Shown here one piece after another: positions 36,201 through 47,359 of a stretch of DNA of 64,000 bases; the first letter of the stretch is position 1, and the number at the start of each line of letters is the position of its first letter. Source of the DNA: Enoplolaimus lenunculus (taxonomy: Eukaryota > Nematoda > Enoplea > Enoplida > Thoracostomopsidae); assembly GCA_030248215.1 (NCBI GenBank), contig JASANG010000879.1, forward strand, positions 62,001 through 126,000, in the 5' to 3' direction. The notes under the pieces were generated by a model that ran no database searches, was not told the origin of the DNA, and saw nothing but the letters and a program-made list of their open reading frames with translations. Both the position numbers and the translations under genes were made by a program.

Positions 36201-39200
36201 GTTTCCTTGCTTCTTGTGTAAAGACTAGTTTGCCTGTTTTCTTCCTTCTCTATAGACGGCGCTTCGTCTCGTCAGGTTCGTCATTCGGAGTAAATTTATT
36301 AAATTGTTTTGGTCACCCTAGCGAATATTAGGCCAAATTTAACTTTTTCCAAATCTTCAAACGCGTTCAGTCGTCGAGTCTGTAGAAGTACGCCAAATAA
36401 CTTTTATAAGATTATGAAGTGGATTTATTTCTTGGTTGGGACTTATGCAAATTATACGGGGGGGGGGGCGGTGGACGTACGGAAACCCCTTAAGATGATA
36501 TAAGGTCGTAATGAATTATTTGTGAGACAATTGAGAAACAGGTGAAGCTGCAATGCTGAATCTAAAGACGAGGATCGGTTATTATTTGACGTAATTGTGC
36601 ACTGCAGTTTCTCTACAGCAAGATGCCGCAGGTGAATGTCAACTAAATTCAAATTACCAACACTACTGGTCAGCTAATCGTAGGTGATGTAAACTCAACT
36701 TCAATTCAAAATACCGAATTGTGACTATTTAATTGATATTGAACAACTCTTTGTCAAAACCTTAGTATTTCCTAAATTAAATCTACTCTTCCAGCGACTG
36801 AAAAGAAAAAAAAGAACCAAACGCCATTTTCGTTTGTAATCAAAATGGCTATGCATTGATTAAACGAATATATTTCAAAATGAACAATCAGTTCGTAACA
36901 GTAAATTAGTCAAATTACCAATGGATGACATATGTTCTTAATCTACCTCACTACACCAATGAAGAAAAAATACGCTTTTGCGAATCGTACTGTGGTATCA
37001 GAATAAGCTATATACAATGAATGGTCTAAATTCAAATGACACCACTATCAAGCGTTATGCTATCATGAAAGCTGGCAAAGTTAACCTTTGTGTATCAATA
37101 AATACAACGTATGACATCTAATAGGGGATACTTACCTCAACAGGCAGAGCTAAGCATAACACTTGGTCGTACCCAACTATTACAGATACTCAGTGGTCAG
37201 CAAAATGTCTGACTACAGAAACTGAGTCAAAATTCGACTCCGTCAGACTCAAATTCGACTCACTGAGTCGCTCAATGAGTCGAATTTGACTCTTGCGGAG
37301 TCGAATTTGACTCAGTTTGTGTAGTCTGGAAAAGCCTATTTCGGAAAGAGTCAGTTTGACTCACCAGTTTTCGCAGTGTAAAGCGATCCAACTTTAAAAA
37401 CAAATCTCATAAAACTGCATAGTTCTATACTAATTTGAATAAATAATTTTTTTAAGTCAGTAGATGTTTTATACAAATATGTTTCTTATAAAGTAAACGA
37501 TATTTGGTCTTGGAAAAGACAGCCAAAATTTCAATTTTACCATGCTTGAAGATGATTTACCGAGATGAATTTTGTCTGCGGATGCTGTCGAAAAACACAC
37601 TTGACGGTGAGATAGAAAAATGTTTTTACAAACTATTACGATTGCCGAACATGACAGTGTGTCAGGTTCTCGGTAATATTTTGTCGCTGAGCATGGCAGT
37701 TTACTTCTTAGTATGGAAAATATGATGGAGGTCTACGCTACATTGCTGTACGGTCTGAACGTTCTGAATAAAGGATATTGGATTTCAGTTTCCTGGTCTA
37801 AAAGGGATTTGATTCTTTGCAAAAAGGTTGTCACCAATCCATACAAGTGGATGCTTTAGTTATAGTTCAAAAATGAATGATGGAAACATCCAGTTTCTGA
37901 TTTTAACGTAATGTTTAGACGAATCACTGGTTTTGTTTAAAACGCCCTTTCACAAGTGCAAGTTTTGCCTGCGAGAATTTGCAGCTGCAACTTGCACTTG
38001 CAAGTCTTGTTCAAAATCCTGTTCGAAAAACTTTTAGGTGTAAAAAATTCATTACAATTCATAATTAGGAATTTAGTTCACATGTGTCAATTACCATGCA
38101 AGTTTACTAAATTTATTGCAGCCGCTTTCTCATTGGCTGATGATGCTATGCGGTCTTATTGTGTCATATTAATGTTATGTAAAAATAAAAACAAACGTTA
38201 AATAAAAAGAATAACAACTAAGCCATGATAATGAATGAAAAAGGTACATGAATTTAACTTTGTGAAAATATAATTTTGTGATGTGTATGTATTTTACTGT
38301 TGTGAAATTTTGCTTGAATGAATGTTACATATTTTTTAATAAAAACAAGCGTTGAAATAGTAAAAAAAGTGCTAATAGTAAATAAAAAATTGAAAAAGTA
38401 GATTAAACTTTGATACTGCTTCCAAAGCCCACTTTTTATAAGTACTTGTCGTAGCAGTAGTGTATCAAGAAATTGGCTCATATAAACATCAGGGGCGGAA
38501 CGTTTTTCTGTGGGACTGTAATAGAGTAAGCTTAAGCTTCAGACTAATTTTTTGCTTGGCTTAAACTTGGGTTTATGCTTAAGAATATGCTCATTCTTAC
38601 GCTTAGGCTTAGGCTCAGTAATATGCTTATAATACTGTTCCGCCCCTGTTCCTTACATTAGCCAAGAAATTGTAGGTCCGCATCCAGAACCACGCATAGA
38701 ATCCTTTATCGTCGAATTTTGACTCAGTTTGTGTAGTTAGGAAAAGCCTATTTTGGAGAGACAATTTGACTCGCCAGTTTTTGCAGTGCAAAAATTCAAC
38801 TTCCACAATATAATGCGTGCACTAGGTAACTTTTAAGGGAGTACTGTAAAGTCAAGAAATAAATAATTTCTTTGTCACTTATTCAGCTCAATGTTGTAAA
38901 CGAATATTTATAATTTCAGAGGAGGGTTGCCGATGAAGGATCGAACGCAATTGAACGGGTTCATCATACGAGGTACAAAGTTGGAAGCAGTGCATCGTTC
39001 TTATGTAAGGCTTTAGAAATATTTCGTACCATTTTTGTTGTTTGCCTTGCAGCGGCCAATCTAGAATAAAGAGTGAAGTTCATAACGCAAGAAATTTTTT
39101 AGATACAAGAACGTAAGATGTCGATAAGCTAAATGACAAGTAGTAGCGCTAAGAGATACCGTGGCGCAGACATTTGGCTAATGCCGTTGTACGCGAAACC

Positions 39201-40274
39201 TTTTCGATAAAAAATTTTTTCCTTACGCGACGAAAGTTTCATCGGTCTGGATCGTCCCTTATCCTATTAATAATGGCTTACAAAGCTTGCGGTACTGAAG
39301 AAATTTAGCCAACTGTTTAGGCACGCATCGAATATGTTATAAAGTCAAAGTTTTTGTTACGTTCAATACCTTTCTTGCCAATTAAATTGATTTTTGATGT
39401 TGAGGCGAGTTTGAAATCCTATCGCTAACTGATGAAAGGTGTTATCCGTATTTAAGAGCATGAACCCTGGCTATAATATCTTTCACTGTATAGCTCAAAC
39501 AAAAATAGATTGGTTTAGAACTAGGTACTTTGTGTACATGATCTAGATATCACATGGCCCCAGATGAACACCAAAGCTAAACCATTGCATATTCGAAGTG
39601 TTGTTTAACTTGCATGAGTCCGACATGGATTTAAATAAGTCGTATAACTTGTACAATACAAATATCAAAAAAAATTGCTTACCATGGCATGCAGTGTCGT
39701 GCTAAGCGTGTGACGGGCCTATTCGAAATAAAAAACGTTGATATTTTTCCAACATAATACGTCATTAGCATCCTAGCTAAACGTCATCGTGCGAAAGACA
39801 CATCTTGGAGGGGCTTTCCCATTTGTGAAGCACAGCACTGATTACATGTCATTGCATTAATATTTAGATCCTTCAGCGGGCACGTCAGATGATTGGGCGA
39901 AAAGCATTGGCATCAAGTTTTCCTACTGCCTTGAATTGCGGCCAGACGACTTTTCACGGCGTGGATTCTTAGTATCGAACAACATCATTGAGCCAACAGG
40001 ACAAGAAACCCTCGAAGGTTTGAAAGTTGTGTTCGATAAAGTTGTTGAAATTTCTCAACGGGAAAATCCGTTCCGATCTGCGGCCAGCGATTCTGTCGCT
40101 GATAGTTCATCTCACAATAATGCTCAATTTAACACAGACAATCATAGTGAAAGTAGAAGCAGCAGTAGTAGTAGCAGCAGCAGCACCAGTGACACTCAAA
40201 CAAATCAGGGATGGCTTTGGGATGATTCGAGAAAAACATATATTTGGACCGGTTGGAAAAAGACAAATATTTAG
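24226..40274 (+). CDS. Secreted M14A metallocarboxypeptidase, carboxypeptidase B-like zymogen (paralogue 1)
   Basis: A zinc exopeptidase that should remove C-terminal residues. Eleven exons: 24226-24317, 25025-25109, 25709-25845, 26469-26574, 27017-27115, 28384-28482, 33193-33306, 34115-34262, 35130-35335, 38920-39004 and 39868-40274 (TAG), giving 525 residues with all phases consistent. Residues 1-26 look like a signal peptide. The propeptide runs to a dibasic KR (124-125) with LDFWQNP in its middle. Catalytic landmarks: HAREW (zinc ligands H190 and E193), TRS (R252, R127 of bovine CPA), MNRNF (N282/R283), FHSYGQYW (zinc ligand H338), Y391 (Y248) and LELR (E413, the general base E270). D398 falls at position 255, where Asp marks B-type enzymes, so I infer a preference for C-terminal Lys/Arg. 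A Cys-rich insert lies at 257-276. Unusual for M14A is a 70-residue tail with a Ser run ending in a Trp-rich stretch. Intron 5 begins with GC, not GT. Confidence 0.93.
25275..25438 (+). mobile_element. hAT-like MITE, family E copy 1
   Basis: It ends in CTACGGGTCTG and starts CGAGGCCGTAG. The flanks AGTAGAAA (25267-25274) and AGTAGAAC (25439-25446) are an 8-bp duplication with one mismatch. The interior has the family's AAATTTTAGCCC-type modules. It lies in intron 2 of peptidase 1. Confidence 0.75.
25850..26125. repeat. Short inverted-repeat stretch of AAGTAAA/TTTACTT
   Basis: Many TTTACTTA and TAAGTAAA words in both orientations form a possible foldback element in intron 3 of peptidase 1. 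The ends are not defined. Confidence 0.35.
28974..29146 (+). repeat. Two-copy tandem duplication, 86-bp period
   Basis: AAAGGATTTGGCAAA…CAGTGTGGTC and GTCAAAAAACTCCTTACAGA recur after 86 bp with three or four changes. It lies just left of minisatellite S2. Confidence 0.8.
29209..30370. repeat. Minisatellite S2, 18-bp unit (GGTTTCACCCCAACGGTT)
   Basis: About 64 units with point variants (TTTCGCC, TTTTACC, AACAGT). The length is a multiple of 3, which creates meaningless frames such as repeated PTVGFT on one strand and VGVKPT on the other. It lies in intron 6 of peptidase 1 and abuts the 900-bp element at 30425-31327 through a 54-bp junction. The same repeat occurs inverted at 62445-64000. Confidence 0.95.
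30425..31327 (+). mobile_element. Long-inverted-repeat element of 903 bp (family P copy 1)
   Basis: The first and last roughly 175 bp are inverted repeats. The left starts CTAGAAAAAATTGCTCAGCA and the right ends with the complement TGCTGAGCAATTTTTTTCTAG. The repeats run inwards through TATTAAGAAACAATGGCGTC to GCGGACTGCAAAT. The core of about 550 bp has no coding frame. It matches 61504-62404 over its full length in the same orientation. Confidence 0.8.
31646..32244 (+). mobile_element. hAT-like element, family F copy 1, split by a nested insertion
   Basis: The termini CAGGGCCGGAGCAGC and CTGCTTCGGCACTG are inverted repeats flanked by a perfect 8-bp duplication ACAGTCTC (31638-31645 and 32245-32252). 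The element at 31711-32109 has inserted between its GGCCCCACCC and GTAACCGGTT segments, which are contiguous (complement) near 41775-41795. Confidence 0.8.
31711..32109. mobile_element. Inverted-repeat element CATGGTTCC…GGAACCATG (family I), nested in family F
   Basis: Termini CATGGTTCCA and TGGAACCATG, with GGAATCGGAATC repeats next to both ends. Comparison with the uninterrupted family F copy suggests a 4-5 bp duplication (CACC). A partial relative lies at 5657-6085. Confidence 0.65.
32826..33056 (+). mobile_element. Family A element with a long TTAGGC array
   Basis: TTCTAGACTACATTTTTCTG leads into about 17 units of TTAGGC with a few variants (32862-32978), then the TTTTGCAACG spacer, a second short block, and AATACGCTTAATCTACTGTT with a decayed right terminus. 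The left terminus is partly lost. It lies in intron 6 of peptidase 1, just before exon 7. Confidence 0.75.
33557..33991. mobile_element. TIR element with internal 21-bp minisatellite (family O)
   Basis: Termini GGGTTTCG and CGCAACCC, with a second inverted segment GGCGCCGTCCGTCACC / GGTGACGGACGGTGCCG, flanked by TTA on both sides (33554-33556 and 33992-33994). A 3-bp TTA duplication is the PIF/Harbinger pattern. The middle holds about eight units of ACGCCGTCCGTCACCCGTACA. A fragment of the terminal module recurs at 44066-44101. It lies in intron 7 of peptidase 1. Confidence 0.65.
34561..34835 (-). mobile_element. TTAA-type MITE with one tRNA-like unit (family G copy 3)
   Basis: It begins TTAACCCTTTCTCACACGAA and ends TGTGAGAATGGGTTAA, so clean inverted repeats with TTAA at both ends. 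The minus strand has a tRNA-like segment at about 34682-34610 (TAGCTGAGTGGTGGGTGATG as A box, GAGTTCGAATCC as B box). The CCTGTAGGC hairpin seen in copy 1 lies near the right end. It lies in intron 8 of peptidase 1. Confidence 0.8.
37210..37382. repeat. Foldback repeat of GAGTCGAATTTGACTC
   Basis: At least four copies of the near-palindrome GAGTCRAATTTGACTC in both orientations, then GTTTGTGTAGTCTGGAAAAG. The right half recurs at 38716-38793. It lies in intron 9 of peptidase 1. Confidence 0.55.
38475..38663 (+). mobile_element. hAT-like MITE with internal TTAGGC, family B copy 1
   Basis: Termini GGCTCATATAAACATCAGGG and the complement ending CCTGTTCCTTACATTAGCC. A perfect 8-bp duplication AAGAAATT lies at 38467-38474 and 38664-38671. 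Two TTAGGC-type blocks are separated by AATATGCTCATTCTTACG. It lies in intron 9 of peptidase 1, 257 bp before exon 10. Confidence 0.85.
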
Positions 40275-40382
40275 TTTTTTTACGATTTTAGTTGACATTA
40301 AACAGATGACGCTTTCAACGTGTCGTAATGTCTGCATAAGGTCAATTCGCTGTCATATTTCAACTTCAGCAAGTCTCTAAGG

Positions 40383-40607
40383 ACCATATTCTCAAATGCG
40401 TAAAACACTTATCAGCATTTGCCAATGATGGGTTCTCAGACAGACGAACTTCTGCAAATGTGGTTTGCAAAATAAGTGCAAAAGAAGGACAAATCAAATG
40501 CAAATCTGTACAGCGCTTCGAACCTCACCATGCACTAATTCAAAACTGACAACAACTGTCACCAACTAACTGTTGATAGGTGCTATACACATTTGAGAAT
40601 TACAGGA
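40383..40607. mobile_element. Short TIR element after peptidase 1 (family N)
   Basis: ATTCTCAAATGCGTAAAACA at the left is mirrored by the complement of GTGCTATACACATTTGAGAAT at the right. It starts 109 bp after the stop codon, so it may be in the 3' UTR. Related right ends (GATAGGTGCTATACACATTTG-like) occur near 2573-2615 and 60468-60505. Confidence 0.5.
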
Positions 40608-41176
40608 CTGGTTTTTTTAGAAAAATTGCTCATAAATACTTGGTTAAAATCGCGATCCAAGCATACACCAGGTCCCGAACGAAATCTGCAGGCTTAGTAT
40701 GAAGTTCATTTATTATGCTTTGGCACAACCAAACGCGAATTACTGGATTAACTACAAGGCAGACAGGAATACCCTTTATGGCCGTAAATTCCAGGCCATG
40801 TCGATGCCGCTAAAAAATATATTTTGACTGCTTGTACAGCGAAACTTAGTCTTCCGTATTTTTCATGTTTTTGTAAAGGAAAACTTAATCCTTCATATTT
40901 TTTTATGTTTATGAATTTTTTTGCAGAAATTGGTAAAGGTACCAACATCACGAATTTTTGTTTGTAATGCTTTTTAACCAATTTGGTACTGAGTTACGTA
41001 TTTTGTAGAATAATTTTCCTAGGTCAAAAAATGTTTCCTACTCTAAAACTGAAGATGGTTTCGCCCGCGAGTTCCCTTTATCATCTTGTGCAGCGCCTAC
41101 CAACTCACAGGTTGATCCAGAATTTCTCGGTGTTTGATTTGAAGTTGCCTGAGCTCACGCTCGCGTTTGATAACTG

Positions 41177-41326
41177 GGCCAATGTGAAGAACAGGGTTGG
41201 AACAGTATTATAAGCATATTACTAAGCCTAAGCCTAAGCCTAAGCCACGCAAAAAACAGTCTAAAGCTTAAGCTTACTCTATTCTAGTCCCACAAAAAAG
41301 TTCCGCATCTGATCTTTACATGGGTC
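41177..41326 (-). mobile_element. hAT-like MITE with internal TTAGGC, family B copy 2
   Basis: Starts GGCCAATGTGAAGAACAGGG, ends CTGATCTTTACATGGGTC. A perfect 8-bp duplication GATAACTG lies at 41169-41176 and 41327-41334. It carries three CCTAAG units. Confidence 0.85.
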
Positions 41327-41706
41327 GATAACTGTAAGGACACTCTTCCAAAAAGGGTTTCACACAAAAGTTGCAAAATGGTGGATCTAGAAAGTGAACG
41401 CATCTTTAAAATGAATCATTTTTTGCTTAAGTAGCTAAACAGCTCATTTACGGTAAAAAGCTTATACAATTTTCATATACATTAACCACAGCAAACAGCA
41501 CACATAGGACACCTCATTCCAACAACGTTTTTATTCTTGTATCTTTCGTTTCGGGTGAGTTATATTATCTTAAATAAAATTGTAGGCCAGCGCTTGCAGT
41601 GAGCGAAAAAGCTGTTAACATAAAGCAACCTGGTGGTTATTTTAAAGTCTGTGTAGTGTTTGAAACCATTAAAAAATCCCAGCAAGGAAGGCAGAATTGC
41701 GTCAAA

Positions 41707-41841
41707 AACTCGCGAGCGAGCAATGCGAGCAAGGACGCATTTCAAAACAGCGGCGGTTTTTGTTTCAACCGGTTAGGGTGGGGCCCTTTATGGGTGAGGC
41801 CCCCTCCAAATTGAAGGTATGGGGCGGCTGCTCCGGCCCTG
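41707..41841 (-). mobile_element. Family F, right-end portion
   Basis: It holds the complement of family F (AACCGGTTAGGGTGGGGCCC, ending CTGCTCCGGCCCTG). It shows the segment that is interrupted at 31646-32244. The left boundary is undefined; the AACCTGGTGGTTATTTTAAA-like sequence to its left recurs at about 42560. Confidence 0.55.
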
Positions 41842-42359
41842 TGTATGGGATCAATACCTCCAAGTTAGTTGGAGCACTTTACACCTATCAGCCAGTTTAG
41901 TTTATTTCTTCAAACGGTAACATTAACATTATGGTTTTGGACTGAAATTCATACAAATTGTTCCTGGCTTCTTGCTCGTTTTTCTTTCGAGGTTTTATTC
42001 AGGAATGCTGGCGCCATGAACAATTGGATTAAGTGAGTGATACGATATATACATATATGCGTATTATTGCGTATTAGGGTTGACGATACTCGATAGTGAT
42101 CCGCACAATCAGTGATAGATCATGCAGGGGTGGGTGTATGTCTAGAATCACGGGTTGAGGGACCCTAACCCTGCGACGAATGCTGGTTTTTTCACGGAGT
42201 ATCCAAGGTTGCCTAAGCGCTCTCGCGTAGCTGTGAATAAGTACGCCGAATATAAGAATTTTAGCACCTGCCTTCTCGAGGAACTAAAATCTGCACAACG
42301 CGCGAAAACTTGTTTGACATTAAGTGTAAAAGTAGCGAAACCACGCGTATTTATATAGA

Positions 42360-43188
42360 AATAGCAGATATAATCTACAAATGCCCGAACATATGCCGAT
42401 GCCGAAATGCGCCATATGTGCCGTTAGCTTCCTCTTTTGATCGCCGTTCAATTTCAGCCTGAAGCAAAAAGCAAGACTTTATTTCAAGAGGGTATAATTT
42501 TATTAAGGTAAAGGTATTACCGAGCGAAAAATTCGTACATTTACCAACTTGGTGGATATTTTAAGGCCTGCCAAGTCTCTCAAGCCATTAAAAGAATAAC
42601 TACAGAGGTAAAATTTTAGTCAGTGGCTTGCAGATTTTGTTCTAAGGATTTCGATCAGTCTTCGCGGGTCGTTTAAAATGGAATGTTAACGTACACAATT
42701 TTGTCACGACTGCGACCAACAGGGTACCTCAGCGGACGAATACGAGTGGTTACCTCATGGATGTTCGTGGCCATGGGTCTACCTTATAACCTACTGGTCC
42801 AGAAGAAGACGGTTTTCCTGGCGTGACATCGGGTTTTGAGAGTCAAAAAATTCCGACGTCGTCGTACAAGTAAGCTCTCACGAACACGCACAATTATTAT
42901 ACGGGAAGGCAACGCTGCAAACTTTTTGAACTTACTAGGAATGCCGGAAGAAATTAAACTTTAAAAATAAAAAATAGACTACCAAAATAATTGCCGATTA
43001 TGGGTTATACAGTCTTCGACGCAGTTATAATTCATTCTCAAGCAGAGTTCGTTCAATTGTATACTGAAACAGCTCAAAAATATCTCGGTGAAATCAGGTC
43101 ATTTCAAAATTGACTAAATTTGCAGCGAACTCATCTTTAGCTTTTTATTCTGCATATGACTGAGTTTGAAATGCGTGGTTAAAAAGAT
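42360..43188. other. Intergenic DNA without a recognised gene
   Basis: No coding frame of note. The stretch 42470-42600 repeats part of 41600-41690 and is probably a transposon remnant. Confidence 0.3.
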
Positions 43189-43335
43189 GGGACCATGTTA
43201 ATACTTTACGGGACGTCCAGGTTTCTCAGGTGGGTCTATGAAATAGTAGGTTTACATTTTAGGTTATATTTTTACTTAGGCTTAAGCTTAGGAATACGCT
43301 GCACCTACTGTTACGCCCTTAAAGTAACATTGGCC
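43189..43335 (+). mobile_element. hAT-like MITE, family A copy 3 (short TTAGGC block)
   Basis: Starts near GGACCATGTTA, ends CGCCCTTAAAGTAACATTGGCC. Flanks AAAAGATG (before) and AAAAGCTG (after) are an 8-bp duplication with one mismatch. Only a few TTAGGC-like units remain. Confidence 0.75.
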
Positions 43336-45211
43336 AAAAGCTGAATGCAATAATTTTTAACTTCACTACCTATCTGATGGCTACGGTATGAAACTTTTAC
43401 ACACTGTAACCAGACAAAAAAATACAGCGTTTTAATGTTTGACCTTTTTTCCGCATAACAATTTGTAATTTTTACTATAAATTAACTGTTTTTTTCCGTT
43501 GTTAACAAACGGTGATCAATTTTCACGATTATCTCTCAAGTTTCACTTTTTAACAGTTTAAAGATTTTGAAAAAAGATAAACGGCACGCGTTTCTTAAAG
43601 CAACCGTCAGTCGTTTTTACGTTGTCAGTACAACAACAAGATGACAGCAGGGCTGTAGCTGATCGCGGGACGAGCAGCGGGCGGTACTACGTTCGCTATG
43701 TTGTTGACCGTTTTGCAGAAAAGTGTTTTGATGACACTAAAAAGTATTTTATGTTGACGGAATATTTTTTTGCTCTACACTAAGAAATCTTCTTTTTTGC
43801 ACCACTATTGCTACTGTTTGTGTTGCAAGATGACAAATGTCTTTGTTGCTATCAAGGGATCATCGTTTAATACTTTTTGCGCTGCTTAGTTTAGCAAAAC
43901 TGTAATATTAAAATAACGTTAAGATGCCAGAAACTTCGGTTGGTTTTTGTGTACGTTTTAAGTATTTTCAGTCAATTCAAGATGCCTACGAATGTAAATG
44001 CGAAATTGTTTTCTTGGCTAATAAATAATACAGCAAATATAAACTGTAAGGATCGCACAATACTTGACGTCCGGCGCCGTCCGTCACCCGTACGGCGCCT
44101 TAAAAGATGTTTTTTGTTTTGGTGCCGGTAACGATCGAACTATGCGAGTATTCTTCGGGATTTTTAATTAGGAAAATAATTTTTATTTCAAATCGCATAA
44201 TTGCAGTCAGTATACCGCTATTAAAAACGGAATGATTTCAGAAGGAATTTTCGATTGATTGCAACTTTAATAAAAGTTACCGAATTTTAGGTAGGATTTA
44301 CGGAAAGTTAACCGAACACTGATTTTCACGGAAAACTGATATGGGCTTGCACTCTGATGCATATTTACATGTTCGTGCCTCTGTAAGTATTTGTTGGGCT
44401 ACGGACATAAACTTGATAACAATGATTCATGTTGTTTGCCAATTGACTGTGTTTTGAAAGTTCTGTAATTTTTGTTTTTTAGGTTAGCATAATTGTAATT
44501 CCTTGGTTAGTCATATCAAAAATTAGAGTATTGAAGTCGTAACAGGTCGGAGATGAAGTAAATTTGTACGATTGCTTGTATATTTTAGTATTTCTGGAAA
44601 CGCGAAAAATAGTTTACCTGAAAGAATAAAATCACAGCTGATCACATATTTTTGTTTACTTGTCACGTTAAATGACACACAGTATCTGTCAAGGCCATAA
44701 CGTTTCTGTGTGTGCATTCAACGCAGTTACTACGATAATATATGACCAACAAGTACAGTTTAACTGTATAATTTTCATTACAACCATGTTTTAACAGATA
44801 CAAAAGTTGTGTTTAGTATTTTTTCAACTTGTCTTCGTTACTACTTGTAAACAGCGTTTTTGCATTCACTGAAATTGTGGAATTTAGTCTAGCTTAAGCC
44901 TAGCTATGTAATTTTCATATAATATGTCGATAAGGCATTTAGAGTTAATAAGCAGTCCATTGTTTCGATCGTTAATTTATTGTTACGACATCCAAATTTT
45001 ACGTAGTTTACCAACGCAAGCAGTGTACAAATTCATAAATGATCAATGAACAGAAAACACTTATAGGAAACGCAAATCGTTTCAGCTTTGTCGCTACGTT
45101 CCAAGCGTGCAACTTGTCATCGAACAAGAATGCAGCTGGTTGCGCTTATATTGTTGAAAAACTGCTAATCTGATGACAGCTTTTGCAATTAAAAACTGCA
45201 TCTCAATCTTG

Positions 45212-45420
45212 GGCCCATGTAAAGATCAGGGGCGTAACATTTTTCTTTGTGACTAGAATAGAATAATTTTAAGTTTTAGACTAATTTTTTTCGTTTGGCT
45301 TAGGCTTAAGCTTAGGCTTAGGAATAAACTTATTCTTCCGCTTAGACTTAGGCTTAAGGTTTAGGCTAGGCTTAGGAATATGCTTATAATACTGTGCCGC
45401 CCCTGTTCTTTACATTGGCC
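45212..45420 (+). mobile_element. hAT-like MITE with internal TTAGGC, family B copy 3
   Basis: Starts GGCCCATGTAAAGATCAGGG, ends CCTGTTCTTTACATTGGCC. Flanks CAATCTTG and CAAAGTTG agree at six of eight positions. Two TTAGGC blocks are separated by AATAAACTTATTCTTCCG. Confidence 0.82.
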
Positions 45421-45623
45421 CAAAGTTGTAATTCTTTCGTTTGATAATCATTCAGTTTCATTGTGGTGTCAATGTACTCAAATGTATGCGCAGCACCTTT
45501 TACCAGTTAGTTAATAGCACCCCTTCTCAAATTTTGAAACTAGAAAGTGTTCTATATTTGACACACTTTTATAATACCATTCAATTTTCATACTTCCCCG
45601 TTTGAGAGATTGTTACCAACTGG

Positions 45624-45827
45624 GCGCACATGTTAAGATCAGGAGCGGAACGTTTTTCTTGTGGGACTAGAAAAGATTAAGCTTAAAACTTTAGACTAAT
45701 TTTTTGCTTGGCTTACGCTTAGGCTCAGGAATATGCTCATTCTTACGCTTTGGCTTAGACTCAGGCTTACGATCAGGCTTAGGAATATGCTTATAATCCT
45801 GTTCCGCCCCTGTTCGTTACATTGGCC
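45624..45827 (+). mobile_element. hAT-like MITE with internal TTAGGC, family B copy 4
   Basis: Starts GCGCACATGTTAAGATCAGG, ends CCTGTTCGTTACATTGGCC. Flanks CCAACTGG and CCAACTGT are an 8-bp duplication with one mismatch. Same two-block interior as copy 3, about 200 bp away. Confidence 0.82.
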
Positions 45828-46185
45828 CCAACTGTCGAAACGTACTACACACAAGTACGGCTTTAAGATATAAAATTTTTACTGCTATTGAACGTTTCTG
45901 TGTACCTATTATAACTTCCGGTTCAGAAAATTTTCACATTTTTTACGCATTCGAGTTGTTTTACAAACGTCAGTACTCGTGGACGACTATTGAATCATTG
46001 TTGAAATTCAACTTTTAACTCAACGTGTATTTAGTGGTTTGCTTTTACTCAGTGAGCTTGTTTAAATTTAATAATTTATTGGTTCAGAGTTTACAATTAC
46101 GGTTTGGGATTCCTGCACATTTCTCAAATGCGTTTTTCTATTTTTTTACATGAGTAATTCAATCTCTCTCGCATGAACTGGTATT

Positions 46186-46335
46186 CAGGCCCGTAACCAG
46201 CTCGCCTTGCTATAGGGCTGAAAATTTTTTCGAGGATTATACAAGGGTTTTCCATGACTTTTTAGCAAGGTAGAAAATTTTCGGGGGGGGCAAAATGTTT
46301 TCAGGGATGGCTGAACTCCCTCGACTACGGGTCTG
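46186..46335 (-). mobile_element. hAT-like MITE, family E copy 2
   Basis: Starts CAGGCCCGTAACCAG, ends CTACGGGTCTG. A perfect 8-bp duplication CTGGTATT lies at 46178-46185 and 46336-46343. This copy defines the family's ends. Confidence 0.85.
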
Positions 46336-46812
46336 CTGGTATTCGAACATGATTCTATCAGTTGTGAAACGGCTACCGTCACCGATCAATCGCAAAAGAG
46401 GTGCTTTTGCAAAATTAAGGACATAATAATTTTTTGCACCGGGAGGTATGGTGTTTGGCTTAGATATGGATCGGAGTGGACTGGTTCAGGATGGATCGGA
46501 CTGGACTGGTTCAGGATTTTTCAAAGCGGTTCGGTTCTTTCTTGTCAATATGCCGGCCAAGGCCGCATCGCACTGATCAGTGCGGTGAAAGTATCAAAGG
46601 ATGGCTGATAAATATGTTACTTTAAATCTTACGGTAGTATTATAATATGGAAAGGTTAAATCTCAAAATTGTGTTAACGAGAAATTAATAAAACCGTTCA
46701 TTTAATGGTCACACGGAAATTCGTAGCAATCTGCTTCCTCAGCAAATTTAGGATGCGCGAATCAAAACTGAATTGCGTTGAAATAGCTCGGTAGTTCCGG
46801 CATTAATATTAC

Positions 46813-47122
46813 CAAGAGTGGATGATCACTCTAGCAAGAGTGTGCAACTGGGTACATTCTGTGTATTAAAGAATGCACCAGGCACGCGTTGCGTTTTTGG
46901 CCTACCCCCTCATTTTGGAAGGTCAATTTTACGTTCATTTTACACGTGTATCCGCCAGCCAACACCGAAAATATAATCGGACCATATTTTAGTATATACA
47001 TTAGCACATGAATTTCAACATCGATGGAGATTTTGACCCCCCCCAACGCGCGCTGGGTACATTTTTTCTACATAGTATGTACCCAGTTGCATACTCTTGT
47101 TAAAGAGTATCATGCACTCTTG
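46813..47122. mobile_element. TIR element CAAGAGTG… (family M copy 1)
   Basis: CAAGAGTGGATGATCACTCT and then GCAACTGGGTACAT at the left pair with the complement at the right (ATGTACCCAGTTGCATACTC … GCACTCTTG). ATATTAC flanks both ends, a 7-bp duplication. Related to 54534-54828. Confidence 0.7.
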
Positions 47123-47359
47123 ATATTACTCATGGTCGACTTTTGTGGAACACAATTTTTATTTTTCAATTAAGAAACAGAAATGCAAATGCTGGTAAAC
47201 ACTTTAAAATTTCGATAGCGTCGTATTCTATTATTTTACTGCTCAATAAACAAATACAAATACAACTTTGCTGTAACGAATACTTGCTGACAATAACTCA
47301 ATAGTAAAACAAGAATTAAGTTCGTAAATATATTAGCCAAGATCAACACCCGGCCTATT

